A stretch of DNA of 64,000 nucleotides from positions 124,001-188,000 of the forward strand of contig NZ_JACBGE010000002.1 of assembly GCF_021401345.1 (NCBI RefSeq). The letters run 5' to 3'. The notes beneath the pieces are model-generated. The model searched no databases. It was not told the origin of the DNA and was given only the letters and a program-made list of their open reading frames with translations. Below are positions 47,816 through 56,923 of this stretch, one piece after another. This DNA comes from Hydrogenophaga sp. NFH-34. GTDB lineage: Bacteria; Pseudomonadota; Gammaproteobacteria; Burkholderiales; Burkholderiaceae_C. A program made the position numbers and the translations under genes. Position 1 is the stretch's first letter, and each line of letters begins with the position of its first letter.

Positions 47816-49711
47816 TCAGGCCGCTTTCAGATCGTTGGCACCATCGATCAGCAAGGCACCGAAACGCGCGCGGATCGAACGCTCGATGCCGGCGGCATCC
47901 AGCCCCAGATCGGCCAGCAGGCGGCCCGGATCGCCATGTTCCGTGAACACATCCGGCAAACCCAGTGAGAGCACGGGCAGGGACAGGCCTTCGGCTTGCA
48001 AGGCTTCCAGCACCGCACTGCCTGCGCCTCCCTGCACGCACCCCTCTTCCACCGTGACCAGGGCTTCGTGGCTCCGGGCGAGCTCGCGCAGCAGGTCGGT
48101 ATCCAGCGGTTTGGCCCAGCGCATGTTCGCCACGCTCAGCCCCAGGCGCTCACCCACTGCCAGGGCCGGGTGCAGCAACGGACCGAACGCGAGGATGGCC
48201 ACACGACGCCCCTGGCGCCGGACCTCCCCCTTGCCGTACGGCAAACCTTCAAGGCCGGCCGGCACCTGGGCGCCGATGCCCGCCCCGCGTGGGTAACGCA
48301 CCGCCACCGGGTGGTTTTGCGCGAACGCGGTCGACAGCAGTTGCCGGCATTCGGCCTCGTCGGCCGGACAGGCCATCGCCATGTTCGGAATGCAGCGCAC
48401 GAAGGCGATGTCGTAGGCGCCGGCGTGGGTCGCCCCGTCAGCGCCCACCAGGCCGGCGCGGTCCAGCGCGAACACCACGGGCAGATTCTGCAAGGCCACG
48501 TCGTGGATCAGTTGGTCGTACGCCCGCTGCAAGAAGGTCGAATAAATGGCCACCACCGGCTTCATGCCTTCGCAGGCCAGACCGCCGGCAAAAGTGACGG
48601 CATGCTGCTCGGCGATGCCGACATCGAAGTAACGCCCCGGGAAGCGCTGATGGAATTCGACCATGCCCGAGCCTTCGCGCATGGCCGGTGTGATGCCCAC
48701 CAGACGCGTGTCGGCCTCGGCCATGTCGCACAGCCACTGCCCGAATACCTGGGTGAAGGTGGGCTTGGGCGGTGTGGCAGGCTTGACCAGCCCCACCGCC
48801 GGATCGAACTTGCCCGGTCCGTGGTAGGCCACCGGATCGGCTTCGGCCAACTTGTAGCCTTGCCCTTTTTTCGTGACCACATGCAGAAACTGCGGCCCGC
48901 TGTCGTTGTCCATCAGATGCCGGATGTTCTCCAGCGTCGGGATCAGCGATTCGAGGTCGTGCCCATCGATGGGACCGATGTAGTTGAAGCCGAATTTTTC
49001 GAACAGCGTGGCCGGCACCACCATGCCCTTGGCATGCTCTTCCAGCCGCTTGGCCAGTTCGAACAGCGGCGGCGCCCCCTTGAGCACGGACTTGCCCACA
49101 TTTTTGGCCGCGGCATAGAACTGCCCGCTCATGAGCTGGGCCAGATAGCGGTTGAGCGCTCCCACCGGCGGCGAGATCGACATGTCGTTGTCGTTGAGGA
49201 TCACCAGCAGGCGGCCGGTTTCCACACCCGCATTGTTCAGCGCCTCGAAAGCCATGCCGGCGGTCATGGCACCGTCGCCGATGATGGCCACCGAGCGGCG
49301 GCTTTCGCCCTTCATCTTGGCCGCCAGCGCCATGCCCAGCGCGGCCGAGATGCTGGTGGACGAGTGCGCGGTGCCGAAGGTGTCGTATTCACTCTCATCG
49401 CGGCGCGGGAAGCCGCTGATGCCGCCCCATTGCCGCAGCGTGTGCATGCGGTCGCGCCGGCCGGTCAGGATCTTGTGCGGGTAGGTCTGGTGCCCCACGT
49501 CCCACACCAGCCGGTCTTCCGGCGTGTTGAAAACGTAGTGCAGCGCGACCGTCAGCTCCACCGTGCCCAGGTTGGAACTGAGATGCCCGCCCGTGCGCGA
49601 CACGCTGTCGAGCAGGTAGGCGCGCAACTCCTGCGCCAGCGGGCCCAGTTGGGTGCGGGGCAGGCGCCGCAGGTCGGTGGGGGATTCGATCGTGGAAAGC
49701 AAGGAGCTCAT
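47816..49711 (-). CDS. dxs: 1-deoxy-D-xylulose-5-phosphate synthase
   Basis: The 631-residue protein has [16 protein letters not shown], the thiamine pyrophosphate motif [18 protein letters not shown] and the pyrimidine-domain motif [13 protein letters not shown]. It condenses pyruvate and glyceraldehyde 3-phosphate, the first step of the MEP isoprenoid pathway. It is followed in the same direction of the pathway by ispA upstream (34 bp), giving the conserved xseB-ispA-dxs operon. Confidence 0.97.
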   Translation of the reverse strand: MSSLLSTIESPTDLRRLPRTQLGPLAQELRAYLLDSVSRTGGHLSSNLGTVELTVALHYVFNTPEDRLVWDVGHQTYPHKILTGRRDRMHTLRQWGGISGFPRRDESEYDTFGTAHSSTSISAALGMALAAKMKGESRRSVAIIGDGAMTAGMAFEALNNAGVETGRLLVILNDNDMSISPPVGALNRYLAQLMSGQFYAAAKNVGKSVLKGAPPLFELAKRLEEHAKGMVVPATLFEKFGFNYIGPIDGHDLESLIPTLENIRHLMDNDSGPQFLHVVTKKGQGYKLAEADPVAYHGPGKFDPAVGLVKPATPPKPTFTQVFGQWLCDMAEADTRLVGITPAMREGSGMVEFHQRFPGRYFDVGIAEQHAVTFAGGLACEGMKPVVAIYSTFLQRAYDQLIHDVALQNLPVVFALDRAGLVGADGATHAGAYDIAFVRCIPNMAMACPADEAECRQLLSTAFAQNHPVAVRYPRGAGIGAQVPAGLEGLPYGKGEVRRQGRRVAILAFGPLLHPALAVGERLGLSVANMRWAKPLDTDLLRELARSHEALVTVEEGCVQGGAGSAVLEALQAEGLSLPVLSLGLPDVFTEHGDPGRLLADLGLDAAGIERSIRARFGALLIDGANDLKAA

Positions 49712-49744
49712 GTGGTTTTCAGGGACGCCAGCGCCCCTCCCTGT

Positions 49745-50644
49745 TCAGTGCGTGCGCCGCCCCACCCAGTCGGCCAGCGCGTGCAGATGGTCGGCCTGCG
49801 GCAGGCGGCTCTCGCGCAGCGCGGCGTGGGCTTCACCCAGCACGCGGTCTGCGTAGGCCTGGGCCCCGTCCAGCCCCATCAGCGAAACAAACGTGGGCTT
49901 GTCGGCAGCGGCATCCTTGCCTGCCGTTTTTCCCAGCGTGGCGGAGTCGGCGGTCACGTCAAGAATGTCGTCAACGACCTGAAACGCCAGGCCGATGCTT
50001 GCGCCATAACGGCGCAGCGCCTCCTGCGTGGGTGCGTCGGCCAGCCCTGTGGAAGCGCCCATGGTGACGCTGGCCTGCAGCAGGGCACCGGTCTTGAGCC
50101 GGTGCATGGCCTCCAGGGCCGGTTGGTCCAGCGCCAGGCCCACGCTGGCCAGGTCGATCGCCTGCCCACCGGCCATGCCCTGCCCGCCCGCAGCCCGTGC
50201 CAATTGCCGGCACAGCGAGGCCGCCATGGCGGGCGGCAAAGACCCGTCGTCGGGCAACATCAGTTCAAACGCCAGGGCTTGCAGCGCGTCACCGGCCAGA
50301 AGGGCCTGCGCCTGGCCATAGCGCACGTGCACGGTGGGCTTGCCCCGGCGCAGCACGTCGTTGTCCATGCAGGGCATGTCGTCGTGCACCAGCGAATAGG
50401 CGTGAATGAGCTCCACCGCGCACGCGGCGCGCAAGGCCGCTTCGGGCAACCCACCGACGGCCTCGGCCGCGGCCAGCACCAGCAGCGGACGCAGACGCTT
50501 GCCACCATCGAGCACCGCATAGCGCATGGCGTCACCCAGCCCGGCGGGTGCATCGGCACACACCCAGCGGGACAGCGCGGCTTCCACCGCTTGTTGCTGG
50601 CGCTCGCGCCAAGCCCCGAAGGTGGGCCAGGACAGGTCATTCAT
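49745..50644 (-). CDS. ispA: Farnesyl diphosphate synthase (polyprenyl synthetase)
   Basis: The 299-residue protein has FARM HDDMPCMDNDVLRRG, the GKRLRP motif and the SARM VVDDILDVTAD, both aspartate-rich metal-binding sites. It joins isopentenyl diphosphate units to make farnesyl diphosphate. It lies between xseB and dxs in the conserved gene order. The ATG at 50644 is chosen; 8 bp separate it from the xseB stop. Confidence 0.95.
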   Translation of the reverse strand: MNDLSWPTFGAWRERQQQAVEAALSRWVCADAPAGLGDAMRYAVLDGGKRLRPLLVLAAAEAVGGLPEAALRAACAVELIHAYSLVHDDMPCMDNDVLRRGKPTVHVRYGQAQALLAGDALQALAFELMLPDDGSLPPAMAASLCRQLARAAGGQGMAGGQAIDLASVGLALDQPALEAMHRLKTGALLQASVTMGASTGLADAPTQEALRRYGASIGLAFQVVDDILDVTADSATLGKTAGKDAAADKPTFVSLMGLDGAQAYADRVLGEAHAALRESRLPQADHLHALADWVGRRTH

Positions 50645-50652
50645 CACGGCAC

Positions 50653-50907
50653 TCACGCAGCATCCCAGGGTTTGAGCTGCCCGTCGTCGAGCACCTTGAT
50701 CTGGTTCTCCACGGCGTCCAGACGCTCGCGGCAGAACGCCAGCAGTTCGGCCCCCCGCTGGTAACGGCCGAGCAACTGGTCCAGGGGCAATTGCCCGGCG
50801 TCCAGATCGGCCACGAGTTGCTCCAGTTCCTGGAGAGCGGCCTCGTAGCTGGCCGCGGGCGGGGCGGCCCGGGAACGCGGTGTTTTGGAAGGAGAGGAAG
50901 TGGTCAT
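50653..50907 (-). CDS. xseB: Exodeoxyribonuclease VII small subunit
   Basis: The 84-residue protein has the family core [20 protein letters not shown] and [20 protein letters not shown]. XseB binds several copies to XseA in single-strand-specific exonuclease VII. It starts the conserved xseB-ispA-dxs operon. Confidence 0.93.
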   Translation of the reverse strand: MTTSSPSKTPRSRAAPPAASYEAALQELEQLVADLDAGQLPLDQLLGRYQRGAELLAFCRERLDAVENQIKVLDDGQLKPWDAA

Positions 50908-51202
50908 CGGGAGACGGTTGGGGTCCCGGCGCAGCGCGTCGGCCAGCGCCCCGGCACAGCCGCCAGGCGCGCCGCAAAGTGAAAGATTTTAACTGCTGCC
51001 CCTGCGCATCCCGCATCGCAAAAACCCACGCTGCGCCAGGCCTTCAATGGGAGCCCCGGGGTACAATCGCCGGTCTTTTTTTCAACTGACGGGCCTTACA
51101 GCCCGGAGGGACGAACCCACCCACCCATCCCGCGCCGATCGTTCACTCGTTAAGCGCTTCACCCTGCCCCTTCATAGGGGGAGTCTTTAGGTCAGGACCG
51201 TC
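50908..51202 (+). promoter_or_regulatory. Divergent intergenic region with promoter and leader of the Rieske gene
   Basis: TACAAT at 51062-51067 is a good -10 candidate for the Rieske oxygenase gene, about 135 bp upstream of its ATG. The leader contains a small hairpin (CGGGC with GCCCG at 51090-51105) and a GGGGGAG stretch near 51177-51183. No known riboswitch core is recognised. The divergent xseB operon promoter must lie to the left. Confidence 0.4.
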
Positions 51203-52357
51203 ATGTCTGATTTGAGTCTTCAATTGCAGCAGGCCGCAAGCCAACTTCCGGTTTCCAGCTACTTCGACGAGGCATTGTTCCGCCAGGAACTTGAAACGAT
51301 CTTTCAGCGCGGGCCCCGCTATGTGGGGCACTCCAACGCCGTTCCCGAACTGGGCGACTACTTCGCCCTGCCCCAGGAAGATGAAGGCCGTGCGCTCGTG
51401 CGCACCGCCCGGGGGGTGGAACTGGTCTCCAACGTGTGCCGCCACCGGCAGGCCGTGATGCTCAAAGGCCGAGGCAACCTCGGCCAGAACGCCAGCGGCC
51501 ATGCGGGCGGGCACATTGTGTGTCCGCTGCACCGCTGGACCTACAACGGCGGCCAGAGCGCCGGCACCCGGCTTGGCAATCTGCTGGGTGCCCCGCACTT
51601 TTCGCAGGACCCCTGCCTGGACCTCAAGCGCTACCCGCTGCGCGAATGGAACGGCCTGCTGTTCGAAGACAACGGCCGCGACATCGCCGCCGATCTGGCG
51701 GGCATGGGCCCTGCCGCCACGCTCAATTTCGACGGCATGGTGCTCGGCCACGTCGAGTCTCACATCTGCCACTACAACTGGAAGACCTTCATCGAGGTCT
51801 ATCTGGAGGACTACCACGTCGAGCCCTTCCACCCGGGTCTGGGCAACTTCGTGACCTGCGACGACCTGAAGTGGGAATTCAAGCCCGAGTTTTCGGTGCA
51901 GACCGTGGGCGTGCAGAACCTGCTGGCCCAGTCAGGCAGCCCCGCCTACCAGCGCTGGCACGAGGTGCTGATGAAGTTCCGCAACGGCGAATTGCCGGCG
52001 CACGGCGCCATCTGGCTGACCTATTACCCCCACATCATGGTGGAGTGGTATCCGCACGTGCTCACGGTGTCGACACTGCACCCGCTGGCGGTCGACAAGA
52101 CGCTGAACCTGGTGGAGTTCTATTACCCCGAAGAGATCGTCGCCTTCGAACCGGAGTTCGTGGAGGCGCAACGCGCCGCCTACATGGAGACCTGTATCGA
52201 GGACGACGAGATTGCCGAGCGCATGGATGCCGGCCGCAAGGCCTTGCTGGTGCGCGGCGACAACGAGGTCGGGCCGTACCAGAGCCCCATGGAAGACGGC
52301 ATGCAGCACTTCCATGAGTGGTACCGGGAGAAGATGAGCTTCCCCCCCGCCGCCTGA
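51203..52357 (+). CDS. Rieske-type ring-hydroxylating oxygenase alpha subunit-like protein
   Basis: The 384-residue protein has the Rieske motif CRHRQAV and CPLHRW; the gap between the two halves is about 25 residues, longer than the usual 15-17. The catalytic domain carries EDYHVEPFHPG, the two His of the mononuclear iron site, with a preceding Asp/Glu. Such enzymes oxidise aromatics, choline-like amines or other substrates. No ferredoxin or reductase gene is adjacent, so its partner must be elsewhere. The substrate is unknown. Confidence 0.82.
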   Translation: MSDLSLQLQQAASQLPVSSYFDEALFRQELETIFQRGPRYVGHSNAVPELGDYFALPQEDEGRALVRTARGVELVSNVCRHRQAVMLKGRGNLGQNASGHAGGHIVCPLHRWTYNGGQSAGTRLGNLLGAPHFSQDPCLDLKRYPLREWNGLLFEDNGRDIAADLAGMGPAATLNFDGMVLGHVESHICHYNWKTFIEVYLEDYHVEPFHPGLGNFVTCDDLKWEFKPEFSVQTVGVQNLLAQSGSPAYQRWHEVLMKFRNGELPAHGAIWLTYYPHIMVEWYPHVLTVSTLHPLAVDKTLNLVEFYYPEEIVAFEPEFVEAQRAAYMETCIEDDEIAERMDAGRKALLVRGDNEVGPYQSPMEDGMQHFHEWYREKMSFPPAA

Positions 52358-52448
52358 GGGGCGCCACCTGCGGCCCGGCCAAGCCGGTTCCGCGGTGGCC
52401 CAGGCCAGACACCCCGTCATCCACACCGCTTCACCGGACTTTTTCATC

Positions 52449-53339
52449 ATGCAGGCTTTGTGGATGTTGCTGGGCGCATTTTTCTTCGCGTCCATGGCGG
52501 TGTGCATCAAATTCGCGTCGCCACACTTCAACAGCTTCGAAATTGTGGCCTACCGCGGGCTGATCGGCATGGTCCTCCTGCTGGGTCTGACCCGCGCCCG
52601 GGGCATCTCGCTGCGCACCCGCTATCCGATGATGCACGCGTGGCGCAGCCTGGTGGGCACCATCGCGCTGACCAGTTGGTTCTACGCCATCGCCCACCTG
52701 CCGCTGGCCACCGCCGTCACGCTCAACTACATGAGCAGCGTCTGGATCGCCGCCTTCCTGCTCGGTGGCACCATCATCACGCAAGGTTTCGGCATGCCGG
52801 TACGCCGCCAGTCTCCGCTGTTCCTGGCGGTGATCGCCGGCTTCATCGGTGTCGCCATGATGCTGCGCCCCACGCTGGGCCCCGATCAGTTTCTGGGGGC
52901 CCTCGTCGGGCTGTTCTCGGGACTCTTCTCCGCACTTGCCTACCTGCAGGTGGCCGCACTGGCCCGGGCCGGCGAACCGGAGAGCCGCACCGTCTTCTAT
53001 TTTTCGGTGGCGTCGGTGATCGCCGGCCTGCTGGGCACGGCGGTGGCCGGCATCTCGCCCTTGACCTGGCCGGCTGCGCTGTGGTTGCTGCCGATCGGCC
53101 TCCTGGCCGTCTTCGGCCAGCTCTGCATGACACGGGCCTACACCCGCGGCTCGACCATGGTCGTGGCCAACCTGCAGTACTCGGGCATCGTATTCGGCGG
53201 CATTTACGGCCTGACGCTGTTCGGCGACCGACTGCCCCTGATCGGCTGGCTCGGCATGGCGCTGATCATCGTCAGCGGCATTGCCGCCACGGCCCTGCGC
53301 GAGCGCGCTGTGCCCAATGCACCGGCCGAAGAGCATTGA
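52449..53339 (+). CDS. DMT-superfamily (EamA) permease
   Basis: The 296-residue protein begins MQALWMLLGAFFFASMAVCI and has about ten hydrophobic segments. LATAVTLNYMSSVWIAAFL and VVANLQYSGIVFGGIYGLTL are EamA features. The ATG at 52449 is preferred over a GTG at 52395. The substrate is unknown. It lies 91 bp after the Rieske gene on the same strand. Confidence 0.85.
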   Translation: MQALWMLLGAFFFASMAVCIKFASPHFNSFEIVAYRGLIGMVLLLGLTRARGISLRTRYPMMHAWRSLVGTIALTSWFYAIAHLPLATAVTLNYMSSVWIAAFLLGGTIITQGFGMPVRRQSPLFLAVIAGFIGVAMMLRPTLGPDQFLGALVGLFSGLFSALAYLQVAALARAGEPESRTVFYFSVASVIAGLLGTAVAGISPLTWPAALWLLPIGLLAVFGQLCMTRAYTRGSTMVVANLQYSGIVFGGIYGLTLFGDRLPLIGWLGMALIIVSGIAATALRERAVPNAPAEEH

Positions 53340-53409
53340 CCTGAAGCGGCCCTGAGCCCCGCCCAGGCGGGTGATGGCCGCCTGCCCGCGACTGCGACAG
53401 AATGCAGCC

Positions 53410-54318
53410 ATGTACCAGACCCTCATCACCCCTGCCCAACTGCAGCAGCTCATTGCCAGCGGCGAACCGCTGCGCCTGTTCGACTGCAGCTTCGAACTGA
53501 CCGATCCCGACGCCGGCCACCATCAGTTTCTGACGCAACACATCCCGGGTGCCACCCACGCGCACCTGAACGAGATGCTGAGCGAGATGCATGGCCGCGA
53601 TACCGCCAGCGGTGGTCGGCACCCGCTGCCTGCGCGCGAAGCCTTTGCGAACCGTCTCGGCGCCGCCGGCGTGCGACCCGACATGCAGGTGGTGGTTTAC
53701 GACCGCCAGGGTGCCAACTACTGCGGACGCCTGTGGTGGATGCTCCGCTGGTGCGGGCATACGGCCGTGGCGGTGCTCGACGGCGGTTTGCAGGCCTGGG
53801 TTGCGCAAGGCTTAGCCACCCGCAGCGGCCCGGCAGACCCTGTAGCCCCCGCCAGCCAACCCTACGGGCTGCGCGCACCGCTGGTCCCGATGGTCACCAC
53901 CAGCGAACTGATGGCCCGGCTGGGCCGCGCCGACACGACCGTGCTGGATGCCCGGGGCGCGCCGCGCTTCCGTGGCGAAACCGAGCCGCTGGACCCGGTG
54001 GCCGGCCACATCCCCGGCGCCCTCAACCGGCCGTTCCCGAGCAACCTGGGCCCGGATGGCCGTTTCAAACCGGCCGAGGTCCTGCGCGCGGAATTTCTTG
54101 CCCTGCTGGGTGCCCGCGCACCGGAAACGGTGGTTCACCACTGCGGCAGCGGCGTCAGCGCCATCCCGAACGTGTTGGCCATGGCGGTGGCGGGCCTGGG
54201 TACCGGCAGCCTGTACGCGGGCAGTTGGAGCGAGTGGTGCACCACCCCCGGCGCCCCCTGTGCCAGCAGCCAGGCTCAACCCCCTGCCGCATCCGCCGAT
54301 ACTCCTCTCAAGCACTGA
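53410..54318 (+). CDS. sseA: Two-domain sulfurtransferase (rhodanese / 3-mercaptopyruvate type)
   Basis: The 302-residue protein has two rhodanese domains. The active Cys is in VVHHCGSGVSAI; the CGSGV loop is the 3-mercaptopyruvate sulfurtransferase (SseA) form rather than the CRKGV of thiosulfate rhodaneses. It transfers sulfur to cyanide or thiol acceptors and is cytoplasmic. The start at 53410 (MYQTLITPAQLQQLIASGE) is chosen because it begins the first domain. Confidence 0.88.
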   Translation: MYQTLITPAQLQQLIASGEPLRLFDCSFELTDPDAGHHQFLTQHIPGATHAHLNEMLSEMHGRDTASGGRHPLPAREAFANRLGAAGVRPDMQVVVYDRQGANYCGRLWWMLRWCGHTAVAVLDGGLQAWVAQGLATRSGPADPVAPASQPYGLRAPLVPMVTTSELMARLGRADTTVLDARGAPRFRGETEPLDPVAGHIPGALNRPFPSNLGPDGRFKPAEVLRAEFLALLGARAPETVVHHCGSGVSAIPNVLAMAVAGLGTGSLYAGSWSEWCTTPGAPCASSQAQPPAASADTPLKH

Positions 54319-54334
54319 GACGGCGGCGCCCGGC

Positions 54335-56923
54335 TTGCCCTTCCGTTCACTGGCGCGCAACTTGAAATTATTCCCCCGCACTCCGGCCGTTCCCGCGCGC
54401 CATCTGCACGCCGACACCGAGCGCCTGATCGCCCTCGTGGTGGGGGTGTTCAGCTCGGCACTGGTCCCCCTTCTGTACGCGCAAAAACCGATCGATGCCG
54501 CCGCTCCGGGGCTCATCGCAGTGTTGGCCTGGGCCTGTGTGGCCCTGCTGCATCTGGGCTACCGGCGCTATGTCGTTCACGTGCTCGTCTTCGGCACACA
54601 ACTGGCCGCCATGCTGGACGCCGTGGCTTACGGCTCACTGCGTTCGGCCTCGACCAGCGCCATGGTGGCCGCTGTGGCCGGAGCCGGCATCTTTCTCAGT
54701 CGACGGGCCCTGGTCGCGGCCGTGTGTTTCGCGCTCGGGGCCATGGCGCTGCTCACGCTGGCCGAATGGCACGGCCACATCCGCGTCGAGTCGCTCACCA
54801 TCACCCTCAACACCTTGCTCACACACGGGGCAACCACCATGGTCGTCGCCCTGGTGGTCTTCTACGCGCGGCGCCAGAACGACCAGGCGCTGCACCGGCT
54901 GAGCACCGAGCTGGAAGCGCGTCGGGCGAGCGAACGCCAGCGCGATCGCAGCATGAGCCGGTTTGCCCGCATCTTCCGCAACAGCCCGAGCCCGCTGGTG
55001 GCCCAATCGGCCCGGACTGGCCGCATTCTCGACGTCAACCCGGCCTTCGAACGCCATTTCGGCTACAAGCGGTCACAAGTGCTGGGGCATGACGACGCCT
55101 TCCTGTGGGCAGAACCGGAACACCGCGAAGCCTACCTCCACCGCCTCTGGCACGAGCGCCGCACCGAGAAAGTGGCCGTGCACTGCCGACGAGCCGATGG
55201 CAGCACCTTTGAAGCCGTGATTTCCTCTGAGTTGGGTGACGCCCGCAGCGACCAGCTCATCATCACCACGGTCGACGACGTGACCGCGCAGAACGCGGCG
55301 ATGGAACAGTTGCGCCGCTCCGAAGAACGCTTTTCCAAGGCCTTCAACTTCAGCCCGCTGAACATGACCGTCACCCGCCTGTCGGACGGTCAGTTCATCG
55401 AAGTCAACCGGGCCGAAGACAAAGTCCAGGGCCGACCGCGAGACGAACTGCTGGGCAAGACCTCCGTGGAAATGGGCGTGTGGCCCACGCCCGAAGACCG
55501 CGCCGCCTTTGTGGCCCGGCTGCGGCGTGACGGTCACGTACACGGCTACGAAACGCGCATGCGGCACAAAGACGGCCGGCTGGTCGATTCGCGCCTGTGG
55601 GCGGAAATCATCGACATCGACGGCGAACCCTGCGTGCTTTCCTGCACCGTCAACGTCAGCGAAGAAAAGCGGCGCGAAGCGCTGCTGAGCGAGCTGGCGC
55701 GCGGCATGGCCGGCCACACCGGTGAAGCCCTGTTCGACAGCCTGACACGCCACATGGCCCAAGCGCTGGGCGCCGACATGGCCGGCCTGGCGGAAACGAC
55801 CGACGACCAATGGATGCGTACCCTGGCCGTCTACGCCGACGGCGCGCGGGCCCCGGACTACAGCTACCTGCTGGCCGGGACCCCCTGCGAACAGGCCATG
55901 CGCCACCCCTCCCTGTGCATCTTCGCCCGCGACGTGGACCTGCTGTTCCCCAACGACGCCGAGCTCAAAGGCCACGGCTTCAAGGCCTATGTGGGCCAGG
56001 GCCTGTTCGACGAAGACGGCCAGCCCATCGGCATCCTGCACGCCCTGTGGAAAGCCCCCATGGCGCTGGACGCCCAGCGTCAGACGCTGATGTCCATCTT
56101 TGCCGGCCGGGCCACCGCGGAGTTGCTGCGGGCCCGCCGTGAACGCGAAGTCCGCCAGCTCAACGCCACGCTCGAACAGCGGGTGCTCGAGCGCACGGCA
56201 GAACTGCAGAAGCTCAACGACGAACTCGACTCCTTCGCCTATTCCGTCTCGCACGACCTGAAGTCGCCGCTGCGGGCCATCGACGGCTTCACCCGCGTGC
56301 TCAACGACCTGCTGGCCGAAAAGGCCACGCCTGAAGAGCGCCAGTTGCTCGATCGCGTGCTCGGAGCCACCCAGCGCATGGGCATGCTGATCGCCGACCT
56401 GCTGGCACTGGCACGCATCAGCCAGGGCGCGCTGGAGCGCCAACCGGTGGACCTGAGCGCCATGGCCCAGGAGGTGCTGGAGCATGAGCAGGAACGACAA
56501 CCCCAACGCATGCTCCAGTGGCGGATCGCCCCGGGCCTGCAGGCGCACTGCGATCCGCGCCTGATACGCATTGCCCTCGAAAACCTGCTCGGCAACGCGG
56601 TGAAGTACACCCGGGACCAGCCGCAACCGCTGATCGAATTCCACAGCGAGCTTCCCGCCGACGGGGGTGCGCCGGTTTTTGTGGTGCGCGACAACGGCAC
56701 CGGATTCAACATGGCGTATGCCGACAAACTTTTCAAACCGTTCCAGCGCCTGCACAGGCCCGGCAGCGGCTTTGAGGGCACCGGCATCGGCCTGGCCACC
56801 GTGCGCCGTGCGGTCGAGCGCCATGGCGGCACCATCAGTGCCTGCGCCGAACCGGGCCGGGGTGCCGAGTTCCGGTTCACGCTGAGCGCGCCCGACACCC
56901 CCGGCCCGGAGACGGCGCCATGA
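54335..56923 (+). CDS. PAS/GAF-containing sensor histidine kinase (first of a pair)
   Basis: The product is about 862 residues. The start is uncertain: TTG at 54335 or 54362 precedes the membrane segments, and the frame has no ATG there. An N-terminal region with several hydrophobic segments (LIALVVGVFSSALVPLLYAQ and following) is followed by two PAS domains, a GAF-like domain and a HisKA/HATPase_c core. The H box is FAYSVSHDLKSPLRAIDGF, with N box ENLLGNAVKYTRD and G boxes DNGTGFNMAYADK and GTGIGLATVRR. The phosphate-accepting His and ATP site are intact. Its stop overlaps the next kinase's ATG. No response regulator is adjacent. Confidence 0.85.
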   Translation: MPFRSLARNLKLFPRTPAVPARHLHADTERLIALVVGVFSSALVPLLYAQKPIDAAAPGLIAVLAWACVALLHLGYRRYVVHVLVFGTQLAAMLDAVAYGSLRSASTSAMVAAVAGAGIFLSRRALVAAVCFALGAMALLTLAEWHGHIRVESLTITLNTLLTHGATTMVVALVVFYARRQNDQALHRLSTELEARRASERQRDRSMSRFARIFRNSPSPLVAQSARTGRILDVNPAFERHFGYKRSQVLGHDDAFLWAEPEHREAYLHRLWHERRTEKVAVHCRRADGSTFEAVISSELGDARSDQLIITTVDDVTAQNAAMEQLRRSEERFSKAFNFSPLNMTVTRLSDGQFIEVNRAEDKVQGRPRDELLGKTSVEMGVWPTPEDRAAFVARLRRDGHVHGYETRMRHKDGRLVDSRLWAEIIDIDGEPCVLSCTVNVSEEKRREALLSELARGMAGHTGEALFDSLTRHMAQALGADMAGLAETTDDQWMRTLAVYADGARAPDYSYLLAGTPCEQAMRHPSLCIFARDVDLLFPNDAELKGHGFKAYVGQGLFDEDGQPIGILHALWKAPMALDAQRQTLMSIFAGRATAELLRARREREVRQLNATLEQRVLERTAELQKLNDELDSFAYSVSHDLKSPLRAIDGFTRVLNDLLAEKATPEERQLLDRVLGATQRMGMLIADLLALARISQGALERQPVDLSAMAQEVLEHEQERQPQRMLQWRIAPGLQAHCDPRLIRIALENLLGNAVKYTRDQPQPLIEFHSELPADGGAPVFVVRDNGTGFNMAYADKLFKPFQRLHRPGSGFEGTGIGLATVRRAVERHGGTISACAEPGRGAEFRFTLSAPDTPGPETAP

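Noticed and set aside
51061..51202. A riboswitch in the Rieske gene leader
   Set aside because: Only one small hairpin and a purine-rich stretch are visible; no known riboswitch core was recognised.
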